Assembly (NCBI RefSeq): GCF_000169335.1
Contig: NZ_AAXW01000018.1
Span: forward strand, 21,088 to 85,087
From: Crocosphaera chwakensis CCY0110
GTDB taxonomy: Bacteria; Cyanobacteriota; Cyanobacteriia; Cyanobacteriales; Microcystaceae
DNA length: 64,000 bases
Reading direction: 5' to 3'
Both the position numbers and the translations under genes were made by a program. Below are positions 55,104 through 64,000 of this stretch, piece after piece; within the stretch, counting starts at the first letter, position 1, and the number at the start of each line of letters is the position of its first letter. The notes beneath the pieces were generated by a model that ran no database searches, was not told where the DNA came from, and saw only the letters and a list, made by a program, of their open reading frames with translations.

Positions 55104-55898
55104 ATGAATCTAAAACCTTGTCTTAGTCAAATTTTTGTTTATCCTATTAAATCTTTAGATGGGTTATCTCTGTCTCAAGGAAGTCTTCTTAAAAGTGGTG
55201 CGTTAAAATATGATAGACAATGGGCAATTTTTGATAAGAATCAGAGATTGATTAATGGCAAAAGTAATAACCAAATTTATCAGCTAAGAGCAACTTATAA
55301 TGATACCTTGACTCAAGTAACCTTAAGTGATGAGAAAAATAATTTTAAAAATACTTTTAATTTACAAGGAGAAATAAAAGAGCTAGAAGTATTTTTAAGT
55401 GAGTATTTTGGGCGTTTCGTTACTTTAAAAGAAAACCTAAAAACTGGGTTTCCTGATGATCCTAGAGCGTCAGGTCCAACTATTATTAGTCAAGGAACTT
55501 TAGAAATGATTGCTCAATGGTTTCCCGATCTTACAGTAGAAGAAATAAGAAGAAGATTTCGAGCTAACTTAGAAATCAACGGAGTTCCCGCTTTTTGGGA
55601 AGATAAATTATTTGCAAAGAAATGGCAAAAGGTTGACTTTCGTATTGGGGATGTGGATTTTCAAGGAATCAAGCCCTGTCAAAGATGTATTGTTCCTACG
55701 AAAGATTCTTATACAGGAGAAAAAACGAATAACTTTCAACAACAATTTATCAATAAAAGAAAAGAAACCTTACCTTCTTGGGTTAATCCTAGTCAGTTTA
55801 ATCATTTTTATCGTGTTAGTGTCAATACAAAAGTGACCAACTTAACACAAGAAACTCCCATAAAAGTTGGAGATAAACTTGAAATAATGGATAATTAA
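55104..55898 (+). CDS. MOSC domain protein
   Basis: 264 residues. MOSC_N beta barrel at the start (LSQIFVYPIKSLDGLSLSQG) and a MOSC domain with RRFRANLEINGVPAFWEDKL and FQGIKPCQRCIVPTKDSYTG. KPCQRC holds the conserved Cys of YcbX/mARC-type proteins, which handle molybdenum cofactor sulfur or bind Mo cofactor to reduce N-hydroxylated compounds. Substrate unknown. It precedes tgt on the same strand, 26 bases away. Confidence 0.88.
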   Translation: MNLKPCLSQIFVYPIKSLDGLSLSQGSLLKSGALKYDRQWAIFDKNQRLINGKSNNQIYQLRATYNDTLTQVTLSDEKNNFKNTFNLQGEIKELEVFLSEYFGRFVTLKENLKTGFPDDPRASGPTIISQGTLEMIAQWFPDLTVEEIRRRFRANLEINGVPAFWEDKLFAKKWQKVDFRIGDVDFQGIKPCQRCIVPTKDSYTGEKTNNFQQQFINKRKETLPSWVNPSQFNHFYRVSVNTKVTNLTQETPIKVGDKLEIMDN

Positions 55899-55924
55899 AA
55901 ATGGATAATTGATAATTAAACATT

Positions 55925-57037
55925 GTGGTCTTTTCCTTTCAACTAGAAAAAAAATGCTGTCATACCAAAGCTAGGGCTGGAACTTGGTCAACGCCTCATG
56001 GAATCGTAGAAACCCCTAGATTTATGCCTGTAGGAACCCTCGCAACGGTAAAAGGGTTAACTCCAGCGCAACTCGAAACCACCGGCGCACAAATGATTTT
56101 AGCCAATACCTATCACCTCCATTTACAACCAGGGGAACCTATTGTCGAAGCAGTCGGAGGACTTCATCAGTTCATGGGGTGGAATGGACCGATGTTGACT
56201 GATTCTGGAGGTTTTCAAGTATTCAGTCTTAGTGAACTGCGAAAAGTTCGAGAAATCGGTGTTACGTTTCGTTCTCCCAGGGATGGCCGCATTATTGAGT
56301 TAACCCCTGAACGGTCCATCCATATCCAAAATGCTTTGGGTGCGGATGTAATTATGGCCTTTGATGAATGTCCCCCAGGAAACGCTGATTATGACACGGT
56401 AGCCGCAGCAACAGATCGGACGTATCGCTGGTTAGAAAGGTGTATTAAAGCCCATCAAAGACCCCACGATCAAGCGTTATTTGGTATTGTTCAAGGGGGG
56501 ATTTATCCTAAGTTGCGATCGGATGCAGTTTCAGCTTTAATTCCTTTAGATTTGCCAGGTTACGCTATCGGTGGGGTAAGTGTGGGAGAAGAACCTGCGT
56601 TAGTACGGGATATCGTTAAATTGACCACTCCCTTACTTCCTGAGTCTAAACCTCGTTATTTGATGGGAGTAGGGACTTATAAAGAAATGGTGATGGCCAT
56701 CGCCTCTGGGATTGATTTATTTGATTGTGTCATTCCTACTCGTTTTGGTCGTCATGGGACGGCATTGGTGGCAGGGGAAAGATGGAACTTGAAGAATGCT
56801 CAATTTCGGGAAGATTTTACCCCTTTAGACCCTGAATGCCCTTGTTATACCTGTCAAACGTTTTCGAGGGCCTATTTGAATCATTTAGTGCGATCGCAGG
56901 AAATGCTCGGTTATATTCTTCTATCGTTGCACAATGTGACGGAATTGGTCAGGTTTACGCAACGTATCCGAGAAAGCATTTTAAGGGATAATTTTACCCA
57001 GGAGTTTGCTACTTGGTTGAAAGAAGATTCTCCTTAA
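55925..57037 (+). CDS. tgt: queuine tRNA-ribosyltransferase (Tgt)
   Basis: 370 residues from GTG 55925. Exchanges guanine 34 for preQ1 in tRNA. Motifs: FMPVGTLATVKGLTPAQLET, LTDSGGFQVFSLSELRKV (active-site Asp), FDECPPGNADYDTV, GGVSVGEEPALVRD, GIDLFDCVIPTRFGRHGTAL (nucleophile Asp region), and the zinc site CPCYTCQTFSRAYLNHLV. Tail-to-tail with the VWA gene, 13 bases apart. The queA gene is at the start of the window. Confidence 0.97.
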   Translation: MVFSFQLEKKCCHTKARAGTWSTPHGIVETPRFMPVGTLATVKGLTPAQLETTGAQMILANTYHLHLQPGEPIVEAVGGLHQFMGWNGPMLTDSGGFQVFSLSELRKVREIGVTFRSPRDGRIIELTPERSIHIQNALGADVIMAFDECPPGNADYDTVAAATDRTYRWLERCIKAHQRPHDQALFGIVQGGIYPKLRSDAVSALIPLDLPGYAIGGVSVGEEPALVRDIVKLTTPLLPESKPRYLMGVGTYKEMVMAIASGIDLFDCVIPTRFGRHGTALVAGERWNLKNAQFREDFTPLDPECPCYTCQTFSRAYLNHLVRSQEMLGYILLSLHNVTELVRFTQRIRESILRDNFTQEFATWLKEDSP

Positions 57038-57050
57038 TTTTTGTTATTAA

Positions 57051-58883
57051 TTATGTTTGAAGAAAACGGCGAACTTTCCCTAAAGCGATGTAGGAGTCTC
57101 CCTTTGCTGTTTCTTTAATTCCATCCACGACAAACAGTATTCCTTCTTGGCGAATACTGCGAGGAAAACGAACATTAAAATCGGGATTATAACCGTCAGA
57201 AACGACCCTTGCTCTGAGTTTTTTTCCCTCTTGTACACATTGAATTAATACCCCATCTCCTACGGTATCAGTGGTTTCTAAATCAGCTAAAGTTAAGGAG
57301 GATTTAACCGCCTTTAAGTTTTGGGGTTTTTCATAAGTTTGCCTTGGTTGTCTTTCTTCTCCAGGTTTAACTAATCGTCGGATATTGCCTGAGACTCGAT
57401 AAAATGATTGATTAGCGGATAAGGTAATTTCATCGACAATATAAGTTACTCCTTCCTCTCGAATGCTACGGGGAAACTGGACATTTAAGTTAGGATCATA
57501 ACCCTCAGAAATAACCTTGATTCGTAATTTTCCACCGACTCTTATACATTGTAATAAAATACCATTACCAGAATCTGAAATAGCTTCTAAACTATCAGCA
57601 TTTCCTGCTGTTGTTCCTCTCAATTGTAAATCGTTTCGGCTTCGATTGCGAGTTTGATAGGATTGATCCCGCATTTCTTTGCGAATTGAACGGTTAAAAT
57701 AACCCTGGTTTAATTGTTGAGAATAATATTCTAATTGACTGATTTCTTCAGCTATTTCAAAAAATTCGATTAAGGCTTTTTCTTTTAATCCTTCGATAAT
57801 CTCTTGTAATTTTTTGGAAGCTTCTTGATATTTTCCCTGATCAGCTAATTGAATAGCCTCATCTTTCACTTGTGCAATCCGAAACTGACTGGTTTTTTCG
57901 ATAACTTCTGGATTAGGTTGTAAATTTTTGGATGCTTCTTCGTCGTCAACTGCAATCGTAATAGGAATCTCACCGTCTAAGGTTTTAATACTATCATTAA
58001 TTACAGTATCATAACGATAAGAAAGGGTTAGAATTTCAGATTTACCAATTTTCTTCTGCGGTTCAATAGATAATGATAGTGCTAAAGGTTTATTTTCAGT
58101 GTGATATACGTCCCCTAAAATAACTTCAGTTTTTTCTTTTTTGATTGTTGTGGAATAATTGTTTAAAACTTCTTTTATGGTTACGTTTTTTTGCGGATGT
58201 AAAGTAACTATTAAATTTTGAGTAACTAAGGATAATAAACTTTCCATTTCAATGTGAAAAACATCAGCAGAATCATCTGGGGATTGAATAAAATAAAAGT
58301 TACCACCAGCAGCATCTGCCATTCCTATTAATAAGTCTTCGTTAAAATTACTGCCAAAGCCCAAAGTAGTAGTAACAATACCTTGTTGAGCTTTTTCTGC
58401 TGCCGTTTTCAGCAAAATTTCTGGTTTTCTTTCCCCAATATTAGCTAAACCATCTGTTAATAATAAAACTCGATTTAATTTATCAGTAGATAAGTGAGAT
58501 TTCACTTGAGAACATCCCAGCAACCAACCACCACTTAAATTAGTACATCCTCTAGCCCGTATTTTTTTTATTTTAGCTTTTATTTCTTGTTTATTAGTGA
58601 CAGCTTGATGAGGAACAATTACCTCAGCTACATCATCATAAATAATGACGGACAAAAGGTCATCAGGTGAGAGAAAATCGACTAATTTTTCTGTGGCTTG
58701 GATGGCATTACTCAAGGCGTAACCAGCCATCGATCCTGAACGATCTAAAACAACGCTAAGATTAAGAGGACGACGGGGTACAAGTTCAACAGAGCTTTCT
58801 GGTTTAAAGTTAACCAGTAGGTCTACAGTTGTAGGTGTTTGTATAGGTATTAAAGACTGACTTAGGGTGTAGCTAACTTTCAT
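57051..58883 (-). CDS. von Willebrand factor A domain protein with duplicated C-terminal domains
   Basis: 610 residues. VWA MIDAS motif NLSVVLDRSGSMAGYALSNA (D47-S49-S51), with VIIYDDVAEVIVPHQAV and LLLTDGLANIG. A coiled, Gln/Glu-rich middle (~330-390) follows. The C-terminal part has two copies (~70 residues each, from ~430 and ~540) of a beta-rich unit with GVLIQCVQEGKKLRARVVSD / GILLQCIRVGGKLRIKVISE then SIRxEGxxxxVD. Such VWA proteins are soluble, metal-binding interaction modules. Neighbours are tgt and lipB; function unclear. Confidence 0.86.
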   Translation of the reverse strand: MKVSYTLSQSLIPIQTPTTVDLLVNFKPESSVELVPRRPLNLSVVLDRSGSMAGYALSNAIQATEKLVDFLSPDDLLSVIIYDDVAEVIVPHQAVTNKQEIKAKIKKIRARGCTNLSGGWLLGCSQVKSHLSTDKLNRVLLLTDGLANIGERKPEILLKTAAEKAQQGIVTTTLGFGSNFNEDLLIGMADAAGGNFYFIQSPDDSADVFHIEMESLLSLVTQNLIVTLHPQKNVTIKEVLNNYSTTIKKEKTEVILGDVYHTENKPLALSLSIEPQKKIGKSEILTLSYRYDTVINDSIKTLDGEIPITIAVDDEEASKNLQPNPEVIEKTSQFRIAQVKDEAIQLADQGKYQEASKKLQEIIEGLKEKALIEFFEIAEEISQLEYYSQQLNQGYFNRSIRKEMRDQSYQTRNRSRNDLQLRGTTAGNADSLEAISDSGNGILLQCIRVGGKLRIKVISEGYDPNLNVQFPRSIREEGVTYIVDEITLSANQSFYRVSGNIRRLVKPGEERQPRQTYEKPQNLKAVKSSLTLADLETTDTVGDGVLIQCVQEGKKLRARVVSDGYNPDFNVRFPRSIRQEGILFVVDGIKETAKGDSYIALGKVRRFLQT

Positions 58884-59034
58884 CTAAACTGTTTCTATAT
58901 TCTTATTTACTTTCTTAGAATACCCCGATTACTTCTGAAATTACAGTTTGTCTTTGATACGGTTAAATAACTCATGGGGTATCCCATGATCTTCAATGTA
59001 GATATGATTATATTTATCTTCTATCGTTTGCCAA

Positions 59035-59694
59035 TCAAACGTATATCAACTGAAAAACTTGGGCAAACTTTTCGGTAACTTTTTGTCTGATTTCTTCTAG
59101 GGTGATTTCAGGTAAAAACTGCTGTAAAGTACCAACAGGTTTATCTTCAATACCACAAGGAATAATCTTATCAAACCCTTTGAGATCAGGGCAAATATTG
59201 ATAGAAAACCCGTGCATAGTAACCCAACGTTTAACTTTAATACCAATGGCTGCTACTTTATAATTATTAACCCAAACCCCTGTTAATCCTGGAATTCTTT
59301 TTCCTGGAAGTTTATAATCGTTTAACACTTCAATGATAACCGCTTCAAGCTGCCTTAAATACCAGTGTAAATCCTGTTGATGATAACGTAAATTAAGAAT
59401 AGGATAACCGACTAATTGACCTGGACAATGATGGGTTACTTCTCCTCCTCTTTCTGTACGATAAACTGGGATAGAACTGTGTTCAGGATCAAATTTAATA
59501 AACTTAATATGAGACCCTGTTCCTAATGTATAAACGGGAGGATGTTCTAATAATAATAGGGTATCCTCCAGGTTAGGATTCTCTAAACGTTGGTTAACCA
59601 GCGATCGCTGCATCTCCCAAGCGGTATGATAAGGTATTATTCCTAAATTTTGCAGTATACACTGTCTATGTTGCAATAAAGGTGAACTTGACAT
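59035..59694 (-). CDS. lipB: octanoyltransferase (LipB)
   Basis: 219 residues from ATG 59694; a TTG upstream at 59706 is less likely. LipB moves octanoyl from ACP to lipoyl domains of pyruvate dehydrogenase and glycine cleavage H protein. Motifs: LLLEHPPVYTLGTGSHIKF, VYRTERGGEVTHHCPGQLVG, VAAIGIKVKRWVTMHG (catalytic Lys), and IIPCGIEDKPVGTL (nucleophilic Cys). Catalytic pair complete. Confidence 0.96.
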   Translation of the reverse strand: MSSSPLLQHRQCILQNLGIIPYHTAWEMQRSLVNQRLENPNLEDTLLLLEHPPVYTLGTGSHIKFIKFDPEHSSIPVYRTERGGEVTHHCPGQLVGYPILNLRYHQQDLHWYLRQLEAVIIEVLNDYKLPGKRIPGLTGVWVNNYKVAAIGIKVKRWVTMHGFSINICPDLKGFDKIIPCGIEDKPVGTLQQFLPEITLEEIRQKVTEKFAQVFQLIYV

Positions 59695-60230
59695 GATCAA
59701 TAACAAAGTTTTAAGACAAAATGTTTAAGAAATATGAAGAGATACTAAGGAAAATAAAAAGAAGACAAAGACCGATGTTTAGAGCAATACAAAGTGTTAG
59801 TCTAAAAGTATACAGAGTTTATCTTGGAGAAAAGGATTGAAAGAAACTCCACCCAAAAACAGATTTTTCTCGCCAATTCTTCCCTGAAACCAGTAATGAA
59901 TCCTGTAGGGTAAAGATTGGGAAATAAGATCATAGTAAAAATGATCGATTCAGTAGGGAGAGAAATAAGAATATTTAAGCTAGTGTTAAACTCTCGCCCT
60001 TCTATCATTAGAATATCTTAATCGAGGGGACATTAAGAAATAAATTAACCCCCGTTGAGATAATTAAAAAGAGGTCAAGGAATTTTATGAATAAACAAAG
60101 ATATCCAACTCCATTGTTATTGAATTAATTCAATGATAGAGATTTATATATCTCATTAATAAGGATAAGAAATATCCTCATTTTTCTCTTTTAATTCTAC
60201 AACAATGACACAAAAAATGGAGTATTAAGT
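59695..60230. other. 536-bp region upstream of the ribosome hibernation gene
   Basis: No convincing gene; a minus-strand frame at 59802-60008 (68 codons) has no good start context or family resemblance. In cyanobacteria the homologue lrtA has a long, light-regulated 5' leader; this region is the right size for one, which is an inference. A short inverted repeat lies at TTGAATTAATTCAA around 60119. Confidence 0.45.
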
Positions 60231-60830
60231 ATGAAGCTTTTAATTCAAGGCAATAATATTGATGTAACCGAATCGATTAATGATTACGTCACACAAAAAT
60301 TAGAAAAAGCAGTGAAACATTATCAAACTTTCACAACAAAAGTTGATGTTCATTTATCCGTAGCCAAGAATGCACGAATTACCGATAAGCATAAGGCAGA
60401 AGTGACAGTTTATGCTAATGGGACAGTGATTCGCGCCCAAGAAGGTAGTGAAAACCTCTATGCAAGTATTGACTTAGTTTCTGATAAAATTGCCCGTCAG
60501 CTTCGTAAATATAAAGAGAAAATCAATAATCATAAACCTCAGTCATCTGTCAAGAGTCCCGATGTTCTTCCTGAGACAGAAGTGAAAGAAGATTTGATCG
60601 GCGATCGCGAAGTTGAGTTACCGCCAGAAGTGATCAGAATGAAATATTTTGCTATGCCTCCTATGTCTATTGAAGAAGCAAAACATCAACTCGAATTAGT
60701 GGATCATGACTTTTATATGTTTCGCAATCAAGACACCGATGAAATTAACGTCATCTATATGAGAAATCATGGTGGTTTTGGTGTTATACAACCTCGTGAA
60801 ACTCATGAAAATAATAACACAAGTGCTTAA
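60231..60830 (+). CDS. hpf: ribosome hibernation promoting factor (long form; LrtA-like)
   Basis: 199 residues. N-terminal S30AE domain MKLLIQGNNIDVTESINDYV ... EKAVKHYQTF (1-~105) and C-terminal dimerisation domain VIRMKYFAMPPMSIEEAKHQ then DHDFYMFRNQDTDEINVIYM (~135-190). Long HPF forms 100S ribosome dimers in the dark or stationary phase; the cyanobacterial homologue is LrtA, whose transcript rises in the dark. Starts after a long leader; strong terminator at 60873. Confidence 0.95.
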   Translation: MKLLIQGNNIDVTESINDYVTQKLEKAVKHYQTFTTKVDVHLSVAKNARITDKHKAEVTVYANGTVIRAQEGSENLYASIDLVSDKIARQLRKYKEKINNHKPQSSVKSPDVLPETEVKEDLIGDREVELPPEVIRMKYFAMPPMSIEEAKHQLELVDHDFYMFRNQDTDEINVIYMRNHGGFGVIQPRETHENNNTSA

Positions 60831-60872
60831 TGACTAACAGACTTTTCAGTGGGACTTAGCGTAAATATTTTT

Positions 60873-60902
60873 GGGGAATGAAGTCATTGATTCCCCTTTT
60901 TT
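60873..60902 (+). terminator. rho-independent terminator of hpf/lrtA
   Basis: GGGGAAT (60873-60879) / ATTCCCC (60890-60896) stem, 10-base loop, TTTTTT. Clear. Confidence 0.9.
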
Positions 60903-61078
60903 GCTCATTAAACCTTATCACTATCTATTGTTTGGCTACCTGTTGCTTAAGACTAAAATATTTGCTTTCAAAACTAAAAAAAAGATGAGAGACAAATACC
61001 CTGATTAACTATCAATTATTAATGATTTCTTCTCTAAAATGTTAAGATATATTATGAACCGCATCATTAACCCAACTT

Positions 61079-62269
61079 ATGAGTGAACAACCATTACGCA
61101 TTTGCATTGTCGGGGGAGGGTTTGGGGGACTATACACTGCTTTACGTCTTACCCAGTTCCCTTGGGAGGGGGATCAAACGCCTGAAATCATCTTAATTGA
61201 TAAAAGCGATCGCTTTTTATTTACCCCTCTTCTTTATGAATTAATTACCGAGGAGATGCAAACTTGGGAAATTGCCCCACCTTATGAAGAACTCTTGGCA
61301 GGCACAGCTATTCGTTTCCATCAAGGATGTGTTACTAACATTGATATTGAAAACCAACAATTACAATTAGATAATCATCATAGCTTACATTACGATCGCT
61401 TAGTGTTAGCAATGGGTGGTAAAACTCCCTTAGATAATTTTAGTGGAGTTAAAGATTATGCCATTCCTTTTCGCACGTTAGAAGATGCTTATCGCATCAA
61501 AGAAAGATTACGATTATTAGAGGAAAAAGAAGCAGAAAAAATCCGTATTGCCATCGTTGGTGGGGGGTATAGTGGAGTTGAGTTAGGATGCAAATTAGCG
61601 GATCGCTTAGGAGATAAAGGACGTATCAGATTAGTGGAAAGAGGAGAAAAAATCTTAAGTAGTTCTCCTGAATTTAATCAAGAAGTTGCTCAAACAGCTT
61701 TAGAATCGAGACGAGTATTTATCGATTTAGAAACAGAAGTTACTCAAGTTACTTCTGATAGTATTTCTTTAGCTTACAAAGGAAAAATTGATACAATTCC
61801 TGTCGATTTGGTATTGTGGACTGTGGGAACTCAAGTTATAGACATGGTTAAAGAGTTACCGCTAGAAAAAACATCTAAAGAACTCTTAAAGATAAACTCC
61901 CATCTACAAGTAATCGATCATCCTGAAATTTTTGCAGTTGGTGATTTAGCTGCTTGTTACGATGAATCAAAAAACTTAATTCCTGCAACCGCGCAAACTG
62001 CTTTTCAACAATCTGATTATTGTGCTTGGAATCTTTGGGCTTCTATAACCCATCGTCCTCTATTACCTTTTGCTTATCAACCTTTAGGAGAAATGATGGC
62101 TTTAGGAGTAGATAATGCAACTTTATCAGGGTTAGGCGTTAATTTAGATGGCCCATTTGGTTATATGGCCAGACGATTAATTTATCTATATCGTTTACCT
62201 ACTCTAAAACATCAAATCAATGTAGGAATTAATTGGATTACTAAACCATTAACTGAATTTTTTTCATAG
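61079..62269 (+). CDS. type II NAD(P)H dehydrogenase (NDH-2)
   Basis: 396 residues. Two Rossmann motifs: ICIVGGGFGGLYTALRLTQF (FAD, near 9-28) and RIAIVGGGYSGVELGCKLAD (NADH, ~158-177). VDLVLWTVGTQ and HPEIFAVGDLAACYDESKNL (FAD-ribityl Asp) complete the pattern. C-terminal amphipathic membrane-binding stretch YMARRLIYLYRLPTLKHQIN. NDH-2 passes electrons to plastoquinone without proton pumping. In cyanobacteria (Ndb proteins) it may sense redox. Substrate NADH or NADPH not deducible. Confidence 0.93.
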   Translation: MSEQPLRICIVGGGFGGLYTALRLTQFPWEGDQTPEIILIDKSDRFLFTPLLYELITEEMQTWEIAPPYEELLAGTAIRFHQGCVTNIDIENQQLQLDNHHSLHYDRLVLAMGGKTPLDNFSGVKDYAIPFRTLEDAYRIKERLRLLEEKEAEKIRIAIVGGGYSGVELGCKLADRLGDKGRIRLVERGEKILSSSPEFNQEVAQTALESRRVFIDLETEVTQVTSDSISLAYKGKIDTIPVDLVLWTVGTQVIDMVKELPLEKTSKELLKINSHLQVIDHPEIFAVGDLAACYDESKNLIPATAQTAFQQSDYCAWNLWASITHRPLLPFAYQPLGEMMALGVDNATLSGLGVNLDGPFGYMARRLIYLYRLPTLKHQINVGINWITKPLTEFFS

Positions 62270-62302
62270 CTATTACCAAAGAAAATAAAATATTAGAGAT
62301 TT

Positions 62303-63001
62303 ATGAAACAACCTAAAGTTATTTTTTTTGATGCTGTTGGTACATTATTTGGCGTTAAGGGATCTGTCGGAGAAGTCTATAGCTATCTTGCTTCACAAGT
62401 GGGTATAAAATGTGATCCACAGACATTAGAAACCTCATTTTTTAAGCAGTTTAAAAAAGCGGAACCTTTAGCTTTTCCTGGGGTTGAGATCATGGCTATT
62501 CCAGACTTAGAATATGAATGGTGGTATCGAGTGGCTTATGATACTTATAAAGAAGCTGAAGTTATCGATCAATTTAAAGATTTTGCTGGCTTTTTTCGTC
62601 AACTTTATAATTATTTTGCCACCCCTCATCCTTGGTTTCTCTATAAAGATGTTTTTCCTGCTTTACAACATTGGCAAAAACAAGGTATTCCCTTGGGAAT
62701 TATCTCAAATTTCGATAGCAGAATTTATGAGGTACTGGATATTTTTGGGTTAACCAATTTTTTTCAAACTATCACAATTTCTTCTACAACAGGAATAGCT
62801 AAACCTGATCCTAATATTTTTATTGAAGCGTTAAAAAAACATCAATGTAAGCCGGAAGAAGCTTGGCATATTGGAGATAGCAAAAAAGAAGATTATGAAG
62901 GGGCAAAGTCTGCTGGACTTAATCCTTTTTTGTTAGAAAGAAATAATGATCAAATTCAATCAAAGTTTATTGTTAATTCTATGGAAAGGTTGATTAACTG
63001 A
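62303..63001 (+). CDS. HAD-superfamily hydrolase (HAD-IA)
   Basis: 232 residues. Motif I FFDAVGTLFGVKGS (DxxGT with Val instead of the usual second Asp at +2: D-A-V-G-T). Motif II ISNFDSRIYEVL, motif III AKPDPNIFIEALKKH, motif IV HIGDSKKEDYEGAKSAG. The missing second Asp of motif I (DxD becomes DxV) is common in the HDHD3-like branch and may reduce phosphatase activity. It follows NDH-2 by 33 bases. Confidence 0.88.
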   Translation: MKQPKVIFFDAVGTLFGVKGSVGEVYSYLASQVGIKCDPQTLETSFFKQFKKAEPLAFPGVEIMAIPDLEYEWWYRVAYDTYKEAEVIDQFKDFAGFFRQLYNYFATPHPWFLYKDVFPALQHWQKQGIPLGIISNFDSRIYEVLDIFGLTNFFQTITISSTTGIAKPDPNIFIEALKKHQCKPEEAWHIGDSKKEDYEGAKSAGLNPFLLERNNDQIQSKFIVNSMERLIN

Positions 63002-63238
63002 AAATTATTCACTAATGCTAAAGATACAATTCTTGTGTTAGTTGAAAAACTTCTTGATCTAGTGATTGCTTTATACATGAATAAACATGAGTTTCATAGA
63101 AAAATTATATAGTTATCAATAGATTTAGTTCATGACCATTAAAATATATATTAACATGGAATTTGAAATTTACTAATATTGTAAGTTCGCTAATTGTTCG
63201 ACTTGACTCCATAATATTAAGAAAGTATATTAATTTTT

Positions 63239-63484
63239 ATGAATATTAAATCTATCTCTCATGAACCTATTGAAGGTACTGATAATGTTTTAACTACTGT
63301 TATTATTAATCAAGTTTCCTCTCAATGTATTTTAGCTAGATTAATGATTGATTTATTGGGAAAACCTGGAATTGATAATGATATGGAAATGATGGGAACT
63401 GGTGATACTTGGACAATCATCTGGACTCAACCTATAGCTATGATAGAAAAGACTCAAGGATTAATTGTAAAAGCTATTAATTAA
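63239..63484 (+). CDS. hypothetical protein, 81 aa
   Basis: The frame reads MNIKSISHEPIEGTDNVLTT then VIINQVSSQCILARLMIDLL and ends TQGLIVKAIN. Compact soluble-looking protein, no known family. It is four bases upstream of the CAP-domain gene, so probably co-transcribed. Confidence 0.6.
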   Translation: MNIKSISHEPIEGTDNVLTTVIINQVSSQCILARLMIDLLGKPGIDNDMEMMGTGDTWTIIWTQPIAMIEKTQGLIVKAIN

Positions 63485-63488
63485 ACAA

Positions 63489-64000
63489 ATGAAACCGATT
63501 TTAACATCACTTATTATCTTTACTTCATTATTAACTGTTAGGGAATCTGTTGTTAGTCAAACTAACTTTAAGGAACAGATTTTAACTGCTCATAATCAAT
63601 ATCGCCAACAAGTTAATATTACTTCTTTAAGTTGGTCTGATCAATTAGCGAATGATGCTCAAACTTGGTCTAATCATTTAGCTAGTTTAGGAGGTAATCA
63701 ATTACAACATGATCCTAACATAAAAAGACAAGGAGAAAATCTCTGGTTAGGTACGTCAAACCGCTTTACTTATAAGCAAATGGTTGACTATTGGGGACAA
63801 GAAAAGCAATATTTGAATTCAACACAATTTAACCTCGAAACTGTTAGTTCTACAGGAAATTGGTCTGATGTTGCTCATTATACTCAAATGGTTTGGAAGA
63901 ATACTAAACAAGTAGGATGTGCTGTCTCAACGGCAGGAAATAATGATATTTTAGTCTGTCGTTATAGTCCTCCAGGGAATATTACTGGTCAACGAATTTA
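63489..64000 (+). CDS. secreted CAP/SCP (PR-1-like) domain protein, truncated by window end
   Basis: 170 codons are visible before the window ends. Signal peptide MKPILTSLIIFTSLLTVRES. CAP domain from ~28: ILTAHNQYRQQVNITSLSWS, DAQTWSNHLA, GENLWLG, and HYTQMVWKNTKQVGCAVSTA (CAP signature 1) then LVCRYSPPGNITGQ (signature 2). Metal-binding His positions correspond to HD and HYTQ. Cyanobacterial CAP proteins are exported; function unknown. Confidence 0.9.
   Translation, partial: MKPILTSLIIFTSLLTVRESVVSQTNFKEQILTAHNQYRQQVNITSLSWSDQLANDAQTWSNHLASLGGNQLQHDPNIKRQGENLWLGTSNRFTYKQMVDYWGQEKQYLNSTQFNLETVSSTGNWSDVAHYTQMVWKNTKQVGCAVSTAGNNDILVCRYSPPGNITGQRI

Noticed and set aside
59802..60008. 68-codon minus-strand frame upstream of hpf
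   Set aside because: No ribosome binding site, no recognisable family, and it lies in a region expected to be the leader of hpf/lrtA.

Overview
The window is chromosomal DNA from a unicellular cyanobacterium. Supporting evidence: a complete kaiA-kaiB-kaiC clock locus, CP12, a photosynthetic-type glutamate-1-semialdehyde aminotransferase, many copies of the cyanobacterial palindrome GCGATCGC (for example 7767-7774, 18370-18383 as an overlapping pair, 35283-35290), and several small proteins typical of cyanobacteria. The AT-rich composition and the gene set suggest the Crocosphaera/Cyanothece group. That assignment is an inference; no rRNA gene is present to confirm it. No tRNA, rRNA or CRISPR array was seen.

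Layout. 1-8300: the start of queA (window edge), a TMEM14-like protein, a KaiB-fold protein behind a PilT-like ATPase, a membrane protein, a tiny one-helix protein, DUF760, scpB, a protein with RibK-like motifs, a Rieske oxygenase and purN. 8300-17900: an alpha/beta hydrolase, kaiA, kaiB, kaiC (with a 1-base frameshift near its 5' end), a small conserved ORF, then the type IV pilus motor set pilB-pilT-pilC and a conserved unknown. 18000-26550: murE and thrC (divergent), then three tandem GH13 alpha-glucosidase paralogues. 27000-32890: one very large RTX/cadherin-type surface or secreted protein gene, split by an IS630-family insertion (1028 bp) plus a fragment of an older related element; removing both and one TA restores the frame. 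32900-38900: three consecutive DsrE-like genes, small proteins, a LysR regulator divergent from crcB/fluC, a TumE-type toxin-antitoxin pair whose toxin is frameshifted in a poly-A run, and a SpoIID-like protein. 39000-49800: envelope and stress genes (phospholipase D family, SH3 repeats, two CsbD-like proteins), a cyclic-2,3-DPG-synthetase-like GTPase, a GST, msrB, hemL, a two-domain kinase and an EI24 protein. 50000-64000: CP12, a lipid kinase, larE, a histidine kinase, an ABC-2 permease, a MOSC protein, tgt, a VWA protein, lipB, the ribosome hibernation factor, a type II NADH dehydrogenase, a HAD hydrolase, a small unknown and a truncated CAP-domain protein (window edge).

How the genes fit together. 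Clock and pilus genes are interleaved: kaiABC is followed by pilBTC, and a second KaiB-fold gene lies directly downstream of a pilT-type ATPase. Central carbon and envelope functions are scattered singly or in pairs, as usual in cyanobacteria. A short palindromic repeat (GTAGGGTGGGCAATGCCCACC-like) occurs after four gene ends. Three genes look broken in this sequence: kaiC (single missing base), the tumE-like toxin (one A missing) and the RTX gene (IS insertion).
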